Assembly (NCBI GenBank): GCA_022885665.1 | Contig: JAGQDJ010000278.1 | Span: 310,001 to 374,000, forward strand | DNA from: Triops longicaudatus | Lineage: Eukaryota > Arthropoda > Branchiopoda > Notostraca > Triopsidae | DNA: 64,000 nucleotides | Direction of reading: 5' to 3' | Shown: piece by piece, positions 32,523-47,376 of the stretch | How positions within the stretch are numbered: the first letter of the stretch is position 1 | Layout of the letters: every line of letters begins with the position of its first letter | Position numbers and translations under genes: made by a program | The notes under the pieces: generated by a model | The model's input: the letters and a program-made list of their open reading frames with translations, nothing else | What the model was told of the DNA's origin: nothing | The model's database searches: none

Positions 32523-35500
32523 TTCTGTGCGATTGAATGGAATTTAACTGTTTATTTGCCTTTAATTTCTCCAGGATATCACGTCAAGTAAGCCTAGTGT
32601 TTTTTTTTTTTAGGGGAGAGACAGTTTTGATTCCTTGATGTGATGTAAGCGACAAGCAGGTCGCCCTTTCACATGTTAATTTCGCAGAATAGTTTAATGA
32701 ATATATGTTGAAGTACTTTCTGTTGGGTGTAAACAAGTAATGAAAAATAAAAAAATATAATAGTTTTTTTGGGAAAATCCATTTGGTCCTTTGTCTGCCC
32801 ATTATCAGGGCATGATGCGAATTTTGTCAAAACGTAAAGAGAATTAATCAACTTACGTCTCGTTTGCTTCGCTCGTACGCTGTAATCATGGAATAGTCGC
32901 CTTTCTCCCCTTTTTTCACTTTGCGTGCGGATTACCAGCAAAGCTGTTAAATTTTAATAGTCGCATTTTTTCACGATGCTTGTGCTATCTACTTCTGTTA
33001 CTACGATTCATCCACGACCGTCTATTCCCGTAATATCCAATGGAGCCGCATTCCAGAAATTCTGCTAGCTTATTATGCATGAATTGCGAGTGTCTTAGGA
33101 AGAATATAACGCATTTGATTTACGATGCAACTACTGTCTTGGATACATTTCCTTACCCAAAAATACACTTTTTTAGCTAAACAAATTATGTGCGGTATTA
33201 AAGGGTTAGCATTTTAAAACAAAGAAAGAAGCGTTTACAACTTTCCAACTGGGGCTTTATGAGCGTGAGAAAAAAAGTTCGAGGCTCTTGGACTCAGTGT
33301 TGAATAACTCGTAAAAAACAAGCTTTTTAATTGATATAATAATTATGTTGGTATGATCGCGTAAAATTTGCTTGTAAAATCGACTGTAATATTCGGACAC
33401 GTTTGTGTATTGATGGTTTCCGTAGGAGGCTTGCATGTAGTTAAAGTGAACCAAATTTTTTTCGTTTGATACGCAGCTAATTTTTGATATTCTAATTCTA
33501 ATTATTATTTTTTTTAAATTCTAATTATGCATTGATTTTAATACTCTCGGTTGTACTCTTTTTCCAGATTTGCTGACGACTTAGTGTAGCTGTGTTTTCC
33601 GTATTTCAACGCACAGGTAGTTGGGTTGGTAAGTTATGAGAAATTTTGTTCATTACATCTCAAAGGAAGCTTTCTCTGCGATGTTGTTGCTGCTGCTACG
33701 TTCGTACTTCGTGAAACCCAGCGAACTAACAATTAGTTAATGGGATAGTCTGTCTTGGTTACATAAAACAACCTATTCTTTTGAAAACGGTATTGTTCGC
33801 TACTACTCAACGACCTAGGCTTGTCTTTTAATGAAATATTGTCACAAACTCAAGGGCGTATTGTGAAGTTGTAATGTTAATCTTTGGGCGCTCTGTATCC
33901 TACCAAAAGTGGGACCAAGGTATGAGTAAAATTGCGCAGGTTTCTTCAGTTTTGTGGAGCATCCCCGGAATGGCTCGATCCGAAAGAATCGACCAAAAGA
34001 AGAGGTACGTTCTTTTCTAGTCATAACACATGATGCAAATCTGAGTATAATTGCTTTCGTTTTTTTTTAATAAAATGTTTCCTTTGACATGTTCCATTAT
34101 CAATGTGATTGTGAAAGGTTACAGTAAGTCATAGATGCTACGGAGGTTATAGCAATTGTGAACAAAGCGAAATCGATATTCCAAAGCCTGGGCTGAGTGA
34201 CAGGCTACGTTTTTCCTCCTGTCTCGGCTCATTGAGAATTCACTAGCTCTCTTCTTGAAAAATATATAACGCCCCAATACATTTAAAGAAAAAAGTTGCG
34301 TATTAAACTGCATCTTTGTGGCGACTTAGCAAATACGTTGAATACTTTTGGCCTATTTTTTTTTCTCTCCAGCAACATTGACCGATGCGTAAGTCTCATT
34401 GATTTCGTATGTACGTGCCGTTGAAGCTATATTTAATGGCGGCTATCCTTCCTGCAAACTGGGCCATTTTCAAGCGAGTGTATAAATAATTTCCGTTCAG
34501 TTTTATGGGTATTTTAATTGAAGCCGTTTCTAGCCAATTTTGAATGTGAGATATTATTATCGGTGCGTACACTTAAGTGCTCTGAATTACTTGGAAATAC
34601 AATAGAATTTCCATTTCAACCGAAGGATGTTAAAGCCGGATATTTGGCAAAATTCGGCTTCATATGTTTAGTTTATTTTGAATATACAAACATAACACTT
34701 CCTATGGAATGGATGCACTATTCAAGGACGAAGTGTAATTTTTATACATAGGCTTACAAGATTGTTGTGAAAGATTCTTGTAATGCTCGGGGTTCTTATC
34801 AACAAAGGAAGTCTCGTGAACAAACTCTTAACAAAAGAAGCGCAAAAAACACGTCAGTCGTGAAGTGCTTGTGCCAGGACAATTAACATAATTACAAGCC
34901 TCCGTAACCGGGGCTCACAAAAGTTAAGTTTTACTTTGTTTTGTCGCTGTAATCTATAATAGCTTCAAAATATCTAGCAGATGAATTTCTTCAGGCTAAT
35001 GTCCTAGGATGGTAGCATTAAGAAGATCAAAATCAATTTCCAACCTTGAATCTGCATGGCTGTTCATATCAATTAGAAATTGAAACTTTCTGAGATAAAT
35101 TCAGGGCAAGAAATTCGTCAGCAAAGTTTGTTCAGTCAGTTCTGTCCAAAAATGCAAGTGGGTTAAAGCGGAAACTATCGAATTAAAATATTTTAATTGA
35201 GCTTAGTAATTTTCCGAGCCAGAATGAATTAAATTAGTATTCTTATTTTAACACAGTTTATTTAAATTATAAGGAACTGTAAGAATAAAAAAAGCAAGTA
35301 TTTTCTGTGAGCAATAAGCAAGTCAGTGCTTTTGACAGTAGAGGGAGATTAGGTCAGTTTCCACGTGTGCTTCTCCCATATATGTGTCAGCATTGCTTTG
35401 TGTCAAAATTCAAAAAGTTTCTTCGTTACGTGTGTTTCATGTATACATTGTCATGTAAGCAGCGTTGTAAATTGAAGAAGGCAATGAGCCCAGTTCACGC

Positions 35501-35555
35501 CTCTTCACAAGAAGGGAAACAGTTTGAAAGCTCTCGAGTCAAAGTTTTTCAAGCC

Positions 35556-35590
<35 letters not shown>

Positions 35591-38500
35591 GACAGTTCTT
35601 ACCCGTCATTTTTTAAAAATAAAAACGCGGGAAAAAGGTAAAACGGTACTTAAGTCCAGTTAAATGTAGCTGCGTTGAATTAAAGTTAGGGTGACCAAGT
35701 TGTCTTCCCTAGCTCCGCCTCCCAGGCATGAAACTTTCGTAGAAGTGCATGGGTTGAGTTCAGGTGTTGTTTATGGATCTCTGGCTGAATTATTAAGACC
35801 GACAATGCGTTGCCGTGAAGACAAGTATACCCGAACGCGTAATCGTTATGAACTTGTCATGGTGATCTTCGTTCGGAGTAAGGAATTCATGCCTGGAGAC
35901 TTAAGTGGTGCGTGTTCGATGTTGATTGATTGCGGTGGCCGGAAAAAAAACTCCAGTTTGAGCAAAGCACGTTAGGAAATAAAGTTACATGATTCTCAAG
36001 CGGAACAGGCCTGAGTGCTCCTGCTAATAAGTTGGTGTCATCGTGATATTAAAGGACGGGCCAATCGTAATTTCCAACTAGAAAAGGCCGAATAAAAGAG
36101 GAAGGCAAACTCAGGAGTCAGAGGCAGGAAACCTGTTGATCGATAATGGAACGAAACCTGGAAGCTGAGCACCGCCAACGCGTTTTAGATCGCCTGTGCC
36201 TGAAATATTCTAGGGAAAATGGGTACAAGCTCATATTCAGAAAATTTTGCGTGTGCTATAGCATTTGAGTGGTCAGAAATAAGTGGTGTAAGGAATGTCT
36301 CCTGGATTGAATCTTTTAAGTCTCTTGACGGAGGAGATATTTGATTTTAAAGAGCCATCCTCTTTAATGGCGCACAAAATGTGCCTTGGATGAATTCTTC
36401 GCGCACCTTCAACTGTGTTCATTGATTTTTCTTTTTCATGAAAAGAGTTTATTGACATAGCTAAAAGAAGCGGAAATTCTGGCTGATGTGGATTACGTGG
36501 AACAGGAACGTAGTTTCTTCAACTTGGTGGGAAAGGAGTTTTGCGAAATAGGCTCCTTAATGGGTTTCCGTAGCGCAGAGTAAACACCACGGAAAGACAT
36601 TAAAACTTGAGTCATTGGGGAGTGTAACATTAAAAGGAAGAAACTTTTCCGGGGATATCAAGTAACCCATTCGTTAACTAGATTTTTGCTGTAAGTAGTT
36701 TTTATGTGGTAAACTTGCCAGAAAGGACGATTGAGCGAAGACAAGTATAAAATTCAACGATCATCCGCCCTTCTGGACGTAGAGTCGTTCATGGTGGGGC
36801 AGCTGCGACTGCAGGAACTTCTGAGAGTTGTCACCCTGGGCAATTGTAGTCGTCGTACTTTTGGCATGGGGCCCTATTAGAGGATTCGCGGCATGATTTG
36901 CATAGGGACTTGCTCGTGCTGTTAGGACCCCGGCACGAATTTGGTGTCAAACCAGAGCACATTCAGGGGAAAAGCAAGACAGTTCAGTTCAAATCCATTG
37001 CTTTTTCTTTTTTTGTCAAGTTAGTTGATTGTTGTTGCTTGCAATGAGTTTATCAGAAAGTCATCTCAAAAATTCATTTAAGAAAATCCGCCTTGAAAGC
37101 AGAAGTCAATTCACAAGCACGTAAAAATCAGTTTCTACATTTTTTCCCTAATCTTCTTTAATCCTGTGAGTTGTGGGTGATAAGCAAAACTGATGGTTAA
37201 GGTAGATTAGTTTAGTTGGAATGCATTATTTCATAACAAAAAGTTGCATCGTTTCGAAATCTTCAAACTTTGTGAGCATTTTTAAGGCCACGGTCAAGGC
37301 ACAACAACAATAATGACAAACAACGTGAAAGGCATACGTGAACGAGTTCTTATGTATAACTAAATGTAATTTTTTTAACTAAACGTTTGGAAAGATAATT
37401 TCCAATGCAAAGCTTAAGAAAATCTAGTACGTGAAGTAGCGATGATTTCCCCAGAAATTAATTAGTTGATTTTTTTGGCTACACCAGAAGTTGGCTGATG
37501 TCACTGTCAAACTCAGCCTTCTTGAAATTTTTTTCCCCGCGCTAAACATCTTTTAAGTTGGGTAAGACCCTAAAGAGTTATTGTCGTTGAAGTTTTCGAC
37601 TCGCGTTTTACTTTGCGGACAATAACCGAAGCTAAGTCGCTTTTTTTCTCCTCCCTATTCACTTTAGTTCGAGAACTTTTGATGTCAAGTTTGGTCAGCG
37701 AAAAATTATTGGAACTTCGCATCAACTCAAGTCAAAATCCAACGAAGTTGTCCAGATTCGCTCAAATACATTTTTTGTTCGTTTTTAAGGTGGCCGACGC
37801 CGTATTTGCGATACATCACATTTTGATGTGTTGTCTTCAGTTTTCGTATATTCAGGCACTCAAAGCAACTTCATTTTATTTTGTATGTACTAGTATAACT
37901 TATTGAAGTATATTTAAAGTATTTGTGTTTAGTCGATAATTTAATTTAGTCGCCGAATTCACTGCGAAATTAATATTTGTTTAAATTAAATATAAGTATA
38001 AATTTATTGTGATTGAAATTAGATCACTTATTGTAGAATCAAAACGTGCATGCTAGTGCCAAATGTAGATATGTGAATTTTGACTTGTTTGTAGACTATT
38101 GTCTTCCTAGTCGTTTGTGTATCAGTTGGGTTCTGCTGAAAATGTATTTTGTTTACGGCAATTCGTTGTTCCGATTTTAGGATGTTGTCAATTTTCTTCT
38201 CGTGTTCTCATGGGAAGTAGCAAAGTAATATAGTAAAAGTCGACAGTCGTGAAAGAGTGGCATTACAGAACGATATACGCATGTTGTCTATTGTATTGCT
38301 TACCCATCCTATAATTGCTACATCGCCACCGATTAAGCTCTCTGTCGCTGTCTTCCTTGCTGAGATTGAGTTATTAAGATACAACTCTGAGGCCGTATCT
38401 TAATTATAACGCCTAGAAAAAGAAAAAAAGAAGGATGGAAAAGAGTAGGGAAAGGGAAAAGAAACGAAACGAGATGACAATTCCTATGAAAGACAGAGAA

Positions 38501-41500
38501 ATAATTTGAAAAAGAAACCCAATAGTCTCTACTCTTTTGTTGCGCCATAAAGGAGGACTACAGCGCATGCATCTTGTGCATTGACACCTGATTCATGTGC
38601 TTGATCTTTTTAGAGCATGCTTGTGCGCGCACCTTGCATGGTCTTGTTGTTATGACTGCTATATCGGCAAGCGCCTTGCTGCTTTGACTTCCCATTCTGC
38701 AAGCTTCGGTGTTCCCTGCTCGCGTTCTGTATACGAACCACTAGAATTGGAGGCAATACCAAGCTTTCCGTTTTTACACCACCTTTATTCGTGCTTACCA
38801 CTGGTCTGAAATAAGCCCGGAATCGTGATCACAGCTTGTTCGTGGAAATATACGTGGGAAGTGCAAGATCCTGTGTTAAATTCAGTGTTAACTAAGCAGT
38901 ATCATCGTCTGGCGTAAGCCCAGTAAATAACGGCATTTTTTCATTGTTGGATTGTTGAACACTGCCATTCTTGATTAGCTTGGACAACGTACGACATAAC
39001 CTACACAGGACCGGTCTCGTAATTACTGTGATCTGGCATGCATTAAGGTCGAATCGCTATTTGTGAAAGTTTCTGTGTTTTTTTATCCAGCTACCTGTCG
39101 GTAAGACTATGATTTAGTTCGTACACTTCACTTTATCAACTAAGCGCACCTCATGGATTTCAGTTAAATTTAGTACAAAAAAATCTTCAACTTTGTGGCA
39201 CGGAAAGCAAGTTTTTGTTATGAATTTCTTTGTCGAGTTTGTAGTGAGTAAGCAAGGAATGGATGCGGGGCACTTCCCTGCAGCTATTACTTATATCGAT
39301 CAACTAATAAGTCTTTCGTTGCATGCGAGCAGTTGTCTAGCGTTAAAGGAATTCCATGCACCGAGGAGTAAAAAGGGGCAGGCGCAAAAACAAGCCTTTA
39401 TTAGGAACATGGTGAATAACAAGGGAGCGTTGGTCGAAAGATACAAAGAAACCTCTAAGGGAATGCGAAATAACATGCCAAGTAGAACATCTCTAAACAT
39501 GCGTCGAATACTTGAAGTGACTTCTCTTTTGAGAATATGTCTAAGCGATTGATTGACCGTCGTTTGAGGCAAACTTGTCCGGATTTTGCCACCCTGCGTC
39601 AACTCTAGGTCTCTTTCTCACATTAATTGTCGAAAAATAAGCCCCTTTCTAAGAGGTGAACCGCAGAATTTTAAAGAGAAACAGACGGGGAGCAAATACA
39701 GTTCGTCCAATTGTACCATTGAGCAAGAGTATGGTGTCGTGTTCTTGTACGTGTTCTATGCTTGGAACTCGTTAAAATGAGTATTTTTTTTTTTAAAGCA
39801 AACGATCCCATGCAATGAACACGGCATTCACGTAAAGGACGTCCCACACTACTTATTCGCAAATAGTTTGCAACCCGCTGCAAGTCTCTGGCCATCGAAC
39901 TTTAATTGTTGCCCAGCGTTTTGTGGTTAAAATTGGGACCCTTGCCTAGCTTTTAGTCAAATATGTAGCTAGAACTCATATATTTTATTGCTTTGGATTA
40001 CAACATGTAAGGTCAGTTAAAGGATTTATTTAACTTAATTTCTAAGAAGGAAACTGCTGAGTTACAGTGCCCAGTCATATTTTCAGTTGGTTGTTAGTGA
40101 AGATGGTTAACTCATTTGCAGCGTCACTGCATCAAAGGCAGGCGTACATCTCGAGGAAAGAATTCATGTGTACACTGAAACGTGCCGGGTTTTGCTTTTA
40201 GTGCAGGCCCCTTGGCGACTAGATTTGGAATTAACTCCTGGGAAGCATAGCAAAGAGGCTGCATCTCGTCGACGACCATTGACGTTGTCATGTCGGCATT
40301 AAGAACCAACGAGTCTAAGTTGCATTGGAGCTTATGGAAGCCCTCTTCATTATGCTGCGCTTGATACTGCAGCTTTTTTAGCATTCTTAGCCGGTCGAAA
40401 TGACATCAATCCCCAACTTTTGCGTGTACATCAGCAAATATGCAGTCGGCAGAGTTTTCAAGGACTGACGGCTGGCAGCCAAGAGTTGGTCATTTGCTTT
40501 CTTAATTTGAAAACAAATTAAATTTCGTTGGCGAATTCTCTTTTTTTTTGCATGACGTCATAAAGTAAGCTTTGTCATTCCACGAAGACACCGTACGTTG
40601 TAACCTATAGTACAAGCCTTTTTTGTTCCCGTGTTGTGTTGGAGCGGCCAAGCAAGGTCAAATTTATAATTTTTCATGCTTCTCTAAATTATTATGATTT
40701 TGAAACACCAACTCTCCCCGGTCATTTTAGCATACAAAACTCAAAATTGAAAAATACGTAAAATTGTTTGCCGTTAAAGTAATGTAGAAGCACAAAAATA
40801 ACAGCAGTTCTACCTCCAAAAATATGTGTATTTAGAAATGGCCATTTAAAGTGCCCATATAATTTAAATGTGAAGTGCAGAAAAAGAATTTCCTCACTAT
40901 GCATTAAGGCTTCATAAACTTTTACGTGTATTGGAAAATGTTTACTAGATTTAGTTGTATTAATTCATTACGGCTAAGTTTGTAAAAAAATAGGTATGTC
41001 GAAGTGTTACAAGTAATAGTGGTCAACTCATACTGCCTTGAATTATCCTTTCAATGGATCTTGTGCAGGGTCTTGCACATACCGGATTTGGGAGCTTTTA
41101 CTGTATACAATTGCTGCAGATCGCTTGGTATGTAAATACTTCCGACAAGGAGCCAGCCGCTTTTTACGCAGAGCTCTTGTCTTTCTGCTAAAAAGGGAAA
41201 GTAAAACAGTCAAGGTTTTTCCATACGCCATAAACTTCTTGGTCTGAAACTGGTTTTTTGTGTACCTCTAAGAGTTCAGCGTATGCTTCGTAGCTCGTAA
41301 GCGTATGCGTATTCAGTTGGTAGGACGCTGTGCGAGGTTTTATTCGCCAGCTCTGAGCAAGGATCGGGCTGGCAGTGTATACGTCTGCCTCCACTTGTAT
41401 GTTATCGCGCCGTACCCAAGAGCGAAGTGAAATTCCCAAGCAATGAACCACTTTCTTTTCCCCGCTAGCTGGAGTCTCAAGAGAGCTTGAAAAGTTGGGG

Positions 41501-44500
41501 AGTGGGATGCCCGCAACCTGGCTCCAAGACGTGGAAATTACAGGTGTGGTCAGCCAGTCTTGCGACCGTTGCGTGCGAGAAACAAGTGCCACAAATTTTG
41601 GGTGTTCAGTTTACTACACTTGCTTAAGTGTCACGCATAGTGGGAGAAAGAAAATCATCCTTCACATATTGCCCCGTTTCGTAGTGAATATACCCAAAGT
41701 TAACGAGAATTGCGCGAAGAAATTGATTGCTTGGGTCTAGTGGGTAAGTGTGCCGTTTGATTTTTTTTCGTGACACGTTCAAGATGCACGGGCAGGTCAT
41801 GAGGGTTGCGTTAGATACTGAAACACATGTGTCTCAAACCTGTGATAGTTTACCTTTTACCTTTGGCGGGGTTGAGTTGTACCAACAGCTCTTTATTGAC
41901 AGTATTCACGCGTGCGGTTCCAGTGTCACCCCATGTAAAGGTAAAACGTTGATGTATCAAACGTATAAAGTTGGTGTTCGATCGATGGATGGTGTGCGAC
42001 GGCGACCAAGGGGGTGAAAAAGGAGTGGGGAGAAGGGGGGAGAGAATCATTGCTGTTCACCGGGAACCAAGGTGCAAAGAAAATGGCGCATGTCTCATGT
42101 ACTAGTAAAGGCGACAGCACCAAGTCTCAACTATTGAAGTTTCGCGTGACAAGGAAGCTTTAATGTAGCTGGCACGTTGTACGAAGGAAAACGGAGGGAA
42201 ATTTTTGAGAACATTTACCTATGGTGCATGATAATCGCACCCCGTACAAACCTATTTTCCAAGCCATTCCCACACTGTCCGCATTGTAAGGAAAAGAAGC
42301 GTCAACGACACTGTTGTAAGATAAGTTTCGTATGCGAAGGAGACGCAGGTGCATGCAGTTGGTTTATCGATGAGTGAAAAAGCCGATGCTGCCTGGAAGT
42401 CTCTTTGTTCCTTTTTTCCCCCAGCTAAGGCTTTTAATCAAGACTATAGCGTTCTTTAAAGGTGAAACACACCAGCACTCCCACGTCAGCACGCCTCCCT
42501 TGTCTCCAGACCAAACAGAACAGTGTATCAATGTTGTAATGAGGGCCGAAATATCCCATACCTTTACAAGACCGATTAATCTGCAGATTACATACACAGT
42601 AGGATGAATAGGTAAGGGTGTGGGGCTATCTTTTTGTACGAATGGCAAGTTTGAAAATGCATGTATATTCATGTAAGTTCGTTCTTTTTCTCCAGTCAGC
42701 CTCTTGGTCATTTCCTTCGTGGTTCGGAGTGTGAGTCGAAAACAAGTTGCGTGCTGGGGGGCGCTTTGATCAGATTGTCTCTTGGTGGTTCAATATACCT
42801 ATTGTTAGGTTACCTCGAAGGAAGAGGTGACGTGCATTAGTGTCACGTATTACTTGTACTTAAGCTGGCTGCTGACGTTTTCATAAAAAAAAATCTTTCC
42901 GTCAGCATGAAACAGGCTCAATTACGCATGGAGACGGGGAAATTCAAAAGAAGGTGATTGATGCCTTCCTTACGTGCACGACTTACTTTTTTTTTAAAAT
43001 ATAAGCCAAAAGAAGCTTTCTTATCCGGCCTCACTTACTTACCAGGTACTTTAACGCGCCACAGTTTTCTCATTTTCCGCCTTCTAATGCCGAAAACAAT
43101 AAAAGAAGTGCGCGACAAGTAAAGGCAGTGTGACGATCCGTATAGAAAAAGACTGCTTGCAAACCAAAGAAACACAAGTTTACAAACTGTTTGTGGCAAC
43201 GTAACGTATACTTGGTTAATATGATTAAAGATACAGTATTATAAGGGCTATTCTGCTGTGCTTTTGGGTAAGAGGTCAATTTATTACCGATCTTGTGGCC
43301 AGTCCCGTATATAAAGCGGATGAGCGGTTTGCTGCTAATAAGGGTGTCATAGTTTAGGCTTAATTGTGGTTGCAATCGTAATAAAATAATTATAGGTGCA
43401 GCCAAACCCCAGCTGTCAATCGGTGTGAATATCGGGTTGATTACAAGTTAAGAAATTCACGGAATCCGGCTTGTTTTTTCGAGTCTCACGAATTCATTAT
43501 CTCCCAACATGATTATCTCCCGATCTAGGACATGCACTGATAGAGCAGAAAATGAATCAGAGTAGATATTTGTCCTTATTCTAGAGTACGTTTTCGTTGT
43601 TTTTCGCTTTCATCATTTCGGTTCTTTATTGCTTAGCAGTCGTGCTAAGAACGGTGAATTAGGGCTGTTCGTATGGTAAGACGCGACTTTGGTTGCGTAG
43701 AGGGAGTTTCTCACAGTGTTTTCACGTAAGTATATTAACATGTGCTACCTGCCTAGACCCAAGTAAACAGGTAAGTCAGCTTTCCCACGGATTTGGGGAC
43801 CCATCGGTTTGTTTAATACGTTAGAGCTACGGAGTCTATTGCGTTAGGCGGGAGCTGTTGAATGTTAAAACTTAGCCTGATGCGGGAATATTGCTAATTA
43901 GTGTACGACAAGCAGGACCGAGTTGCGCTATCGTTATTCTAAGCACTAAAGCAAACCAAGACTTCATGCCTAAAAGGTCCATGGCTACGCTGTAATGCTC
44001 CCGACAAGGCTTTCCAATTACCGAAGCTAAAGCTTACAGAGACGCTCGTCATTAAACTCCCAAGAAAGAATCTGCATATGACAGAAACTAGGGAGCATAA
44101 CAGATTATTTTTCTGATAAATATGACAGCGACGTACAAGCACAGACGCACGTCCATTTAGGAACGAATGGGTAAATAATTATTTAATAAATAACCATTCG
44201 TCTCTATATATGAAATTCCTTTCCCGGTACGTAAAAAGAAGTAGGCCTATGTTCAACTTTATAACAAGGAAGAAATTGTTTTCCAAAAACAGTAGACAAA
44301 AATCTCTTTCGGAGTAGGTTCTCCGATCCTTTACTAGTGTTTCCAATCTATACAGTTTTTAGATTTTGTAGTTTATATTTTTAATGTAGTGATTCATAAT
44401 TTTCCACACATTGCTAATTTTCATCCAGAATTTTTGTAGCTGTATGTATTCTTTCATAGCGAAGAGATATTAAGTCTCGGGTTTGGTAATTTTCGGTAAG

Positions 44501-47184
44501 TCATCAAAATGTAGTAGGTCTTATCTAGGACTTCGTGATGTTTCAACTTGCTAGACTTGCTGGCGAAATCCACCAAAGCAATTAGTGTGCTGCTGTTCTT
44601 TTTACCTTTTTCCAAACAAGTTAGTTCAAGCAGTGTAAAATGGGTTCACTGACGTGAAGTTCAGTCAGGCCTTAGAAACGAACGGTCCTTAAATAATTAG
44701 ATATCATAACAGGGGTCAGATCTAAGCTTGACTGAGTAATGCACAATTGTCAGCGTAGCCAAACAATTACAATGGTATTTTTCTTGTGAATTCTGAGCCA
44801 TCAAATCCGCGATTTTAGCGTATACCACGTACAATGTGCTTCCGTATGACTTTAACAAGCAAATATCTCGGACAATGTTTATCTGCACTGGTACGGTAGC
44901 CAACCACTAAAAAATTAGGATTCCAACGTGCGTTTTTTTGTAGATTTTATATGTGTCTTGTAGTTACTCAATAGAACAGTCTCGTCGGAATATAAGAGCT
45001 GCCTGTTCTAAAAGTCAGTTAATCATGAAAATTACATGTTTTCCATTCTTGAATAGTATTTTTCACTTTTAATTAGGGCACAAACATTTTTTTTTCGTTT
45101 CGGGAAGAAAAATCCAAGTTTTAACGTATAAGTTAGTTGCACCATTTAGTAATTTAGTAGGTTGAAAGGGAGAGAGAAACTAAAAGATTAACCTAGTGAT
45201 GCTAGGGAGCACGGATTAGTCATGCGTGGCTGAATTTCTTGGGGTCATATGTCACACCGTATTCTTTCGATGTTGAGTATTTTCACAGCGTAAGCTTACT
45301 GCACCTTTTTTTTATAAAATCGTATCGTTGTATGTAGACCATTACTCGTGTGTAAGGAGTAACAAGGAAGCTTTTGGGCCCTTTTGGCCTTCCTTGGTTC
45401 ATTCTTTAAGACTTGTCATTTGTTTGAGCAAGGGGAGGAGTAACAAAAGTGCGCAGTGATTCTCGTTGGGATGTTAATGAACTTCTCTTTTTCAGAGTTT
45501 TGTTTTTGTAGTAGGTCCTTACGTGGAGTGCTGAGGAAGCTACGTAACAAGCATCAGAGAGCACAAATAACAGACAGGTTATAATACAAGGTACTCCACT
45601 CTTCACAGCATGGCAGGCAGAGGAAGTTTGTATGTTGCAGGATTGTTGGTGCAACTTCTCCTCCAGGGAAAAGGACGGCGAGCTGAAGTAGCACCTAATT
45701 AAGAGTGTTATTATAGGCAGACCTTTCTTTAGTGGATCCTTGCAATTCTAGAAATTTCAGGGAAGGAAAATTTGTTCGAATTCCTCCTTTTTTAAAAATA
45801 AGTAAATAAAGTGGCACAAGCCTATACGGCAATGAACTGAAGTATTCTCTTGTGTGTTCTTTCGGGATGGGACCAGCAAATTTGTTACAGTCCAACAGTG
45901 CTTGAACAGACGTTAAGCCGAGCGGATTAGTAAATATTTGCTCCGTGTAAGGCTGTCACAACCCTTATAGTAATACATATGTTGGGTATTACAGAGGTCT
46001 TTGCACCTGTGTTCATTGTCAGCTGTAATTGCTTTTTGTCAAGTAAGGCTCAGCAGCCATTGCGAAGGGTCTTGCTGCTTAGTTGATTGGGAGTGGGTTA
46101 GTGTCACGGCTCATTCAAGCATTGGGCAAAGTCTTAGAACCTAATGAGCAGCAACGGAGAACGTGAAAACTGAGAGCCGATCGTTGAAGTCGCGGTTTGA
46201 AAACGGGACGAAACGTGGGTAGTCACACGTGAAATAATATGCCCTACAGGGGTCACTAAAGGATACAAACTTCGAGATCACAATAAAGAACAGAGGTTGT
46301 TATGGTATGTGTGTTATGAATAAAATAGTATGAGCGAGAAACGTTACTACACTTTCTCTAGTTTCTAGTTGCTAACACTTTAAAATATACAAGAAAGTAC
46401 AGAACTATAAAAGCTTTCAGCTCGGTTCTTTGCCAATGGTCTTGTTTTGTGCTAAACTGCGTGGAACTAGAGGCAGAGAGCTTCTTATCCGGTTGAAAGA
46501 GAACCGATGATTGGGAAGTATTGCACTTCTCTTTCTGTGCCTTTTCTCTCTCGGGTGGGCGGTTACTCCTCGTTATCTTCAGTGCAAAGGAAGTTGTCGA
46601 AAGAAGAGATAAGATTAACGGTGTAGGATGCAAGAACTTCTTTGCAATTAGGACGTCTGTATGTTTCCGTGTCGACCTCGGATGAGACTCAAGCCGCAGT
46701 TATAACGATTTGTCAGGGGAAAAGTGAAGTTAAGTGGTCAGCTTTCAGCTCCTTTAAAACCTGTTGCCCGTGAATCGAACGCTTCCACAGAACTGTTTGA
46801 GAACTTTGAGCGGGTATGGAATATTTTCTTGACTCGTGCTAAAAGGTCTTAATAGTACAGAGGCTAAACTCTGTATTCAATATTAGTTAGTTACTTCGTG
46901 TTACTTTTACGTTTTTTTTCATGTACACTCAGATTTGCATTATTGAAACTTTGAACAGCGGATGAGTTTATAATAATGCTGATAATTTTTGTGTCCAGAT
47001 CAACTTGTGGTGAACTAGTGCCCCTGCGATTCTGTAGAGACAAGTGTTCAAATCCTGAACCAAGCCGAATCGTTTGGAGATGTGTCGCTAAGCGGTTTGT
47101 TGTGCAGTGCTTCCATCTTCTGAACGTTAGACTTTGGGATTTTGAGTGTTAATTTACACAAGAGACTCGCGAAACCGTGCCACG
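32523..47184. other. Long stretch without recognised coding sequence
   Basis: Fourteen kilobases upstream of the NCS-2-like gene. I read the longer open frames (for example 35307-35663, 39193-39552, 41188-41592, 41748-42017, 42364-42711); none shows a known domain, biased composition or splice-consistent neighbours, and several overlap each other on opposite strands. Poly-T tract at 35557-35587 (31 nt). Far-upstream noncoding exons or enhancers of the calcium sensor genes could be here but cannot be seen. Confidence 0.5.
35557..35587 (+). repeat. 31-nt poly-T tract
   Basis: Uninterrupted T run in intergenic DNA; no adjacent element is recognised. Confidence 0.8.
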
Positions 47185-47345
47185 ATGGGTTGCTTAGGCA
47201 GTAAGCACAAACTCAGCAAAGAAGATTTACAATTCTTGGAATCTCACACTCGCTATGACGAAGCTACCATCAAAGAATGGTATAAAGGATTTCGGGTAAG
47301 AAGCGAACCAAAGGCGTTGCCGTTTTTTTTCGTTTTCGTCATGCC

Positions 47346-47376
<31 letters not shown>

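Noticed and set aside
39193..39552. 119-codon open frame (+) in the long noncoding stretch
   Set aside because: Some Lys/Arg-rich segments look protein-like, but an overlapping 100-codon frame lies on the other strand and no family or splice site context is recognisable.
41188..42017. Several overlapping open frames of 80-134 codons on both strands
   Set aside because: They overlap one another, have unremarkable composition and resemble no known family.
46990..47080. Possible tRNA (GTTCAAATCC box near 47047)
   Set aside because: A B-box-like string is present but no A-box or acceptor stem can be paired at tRNA spacing.
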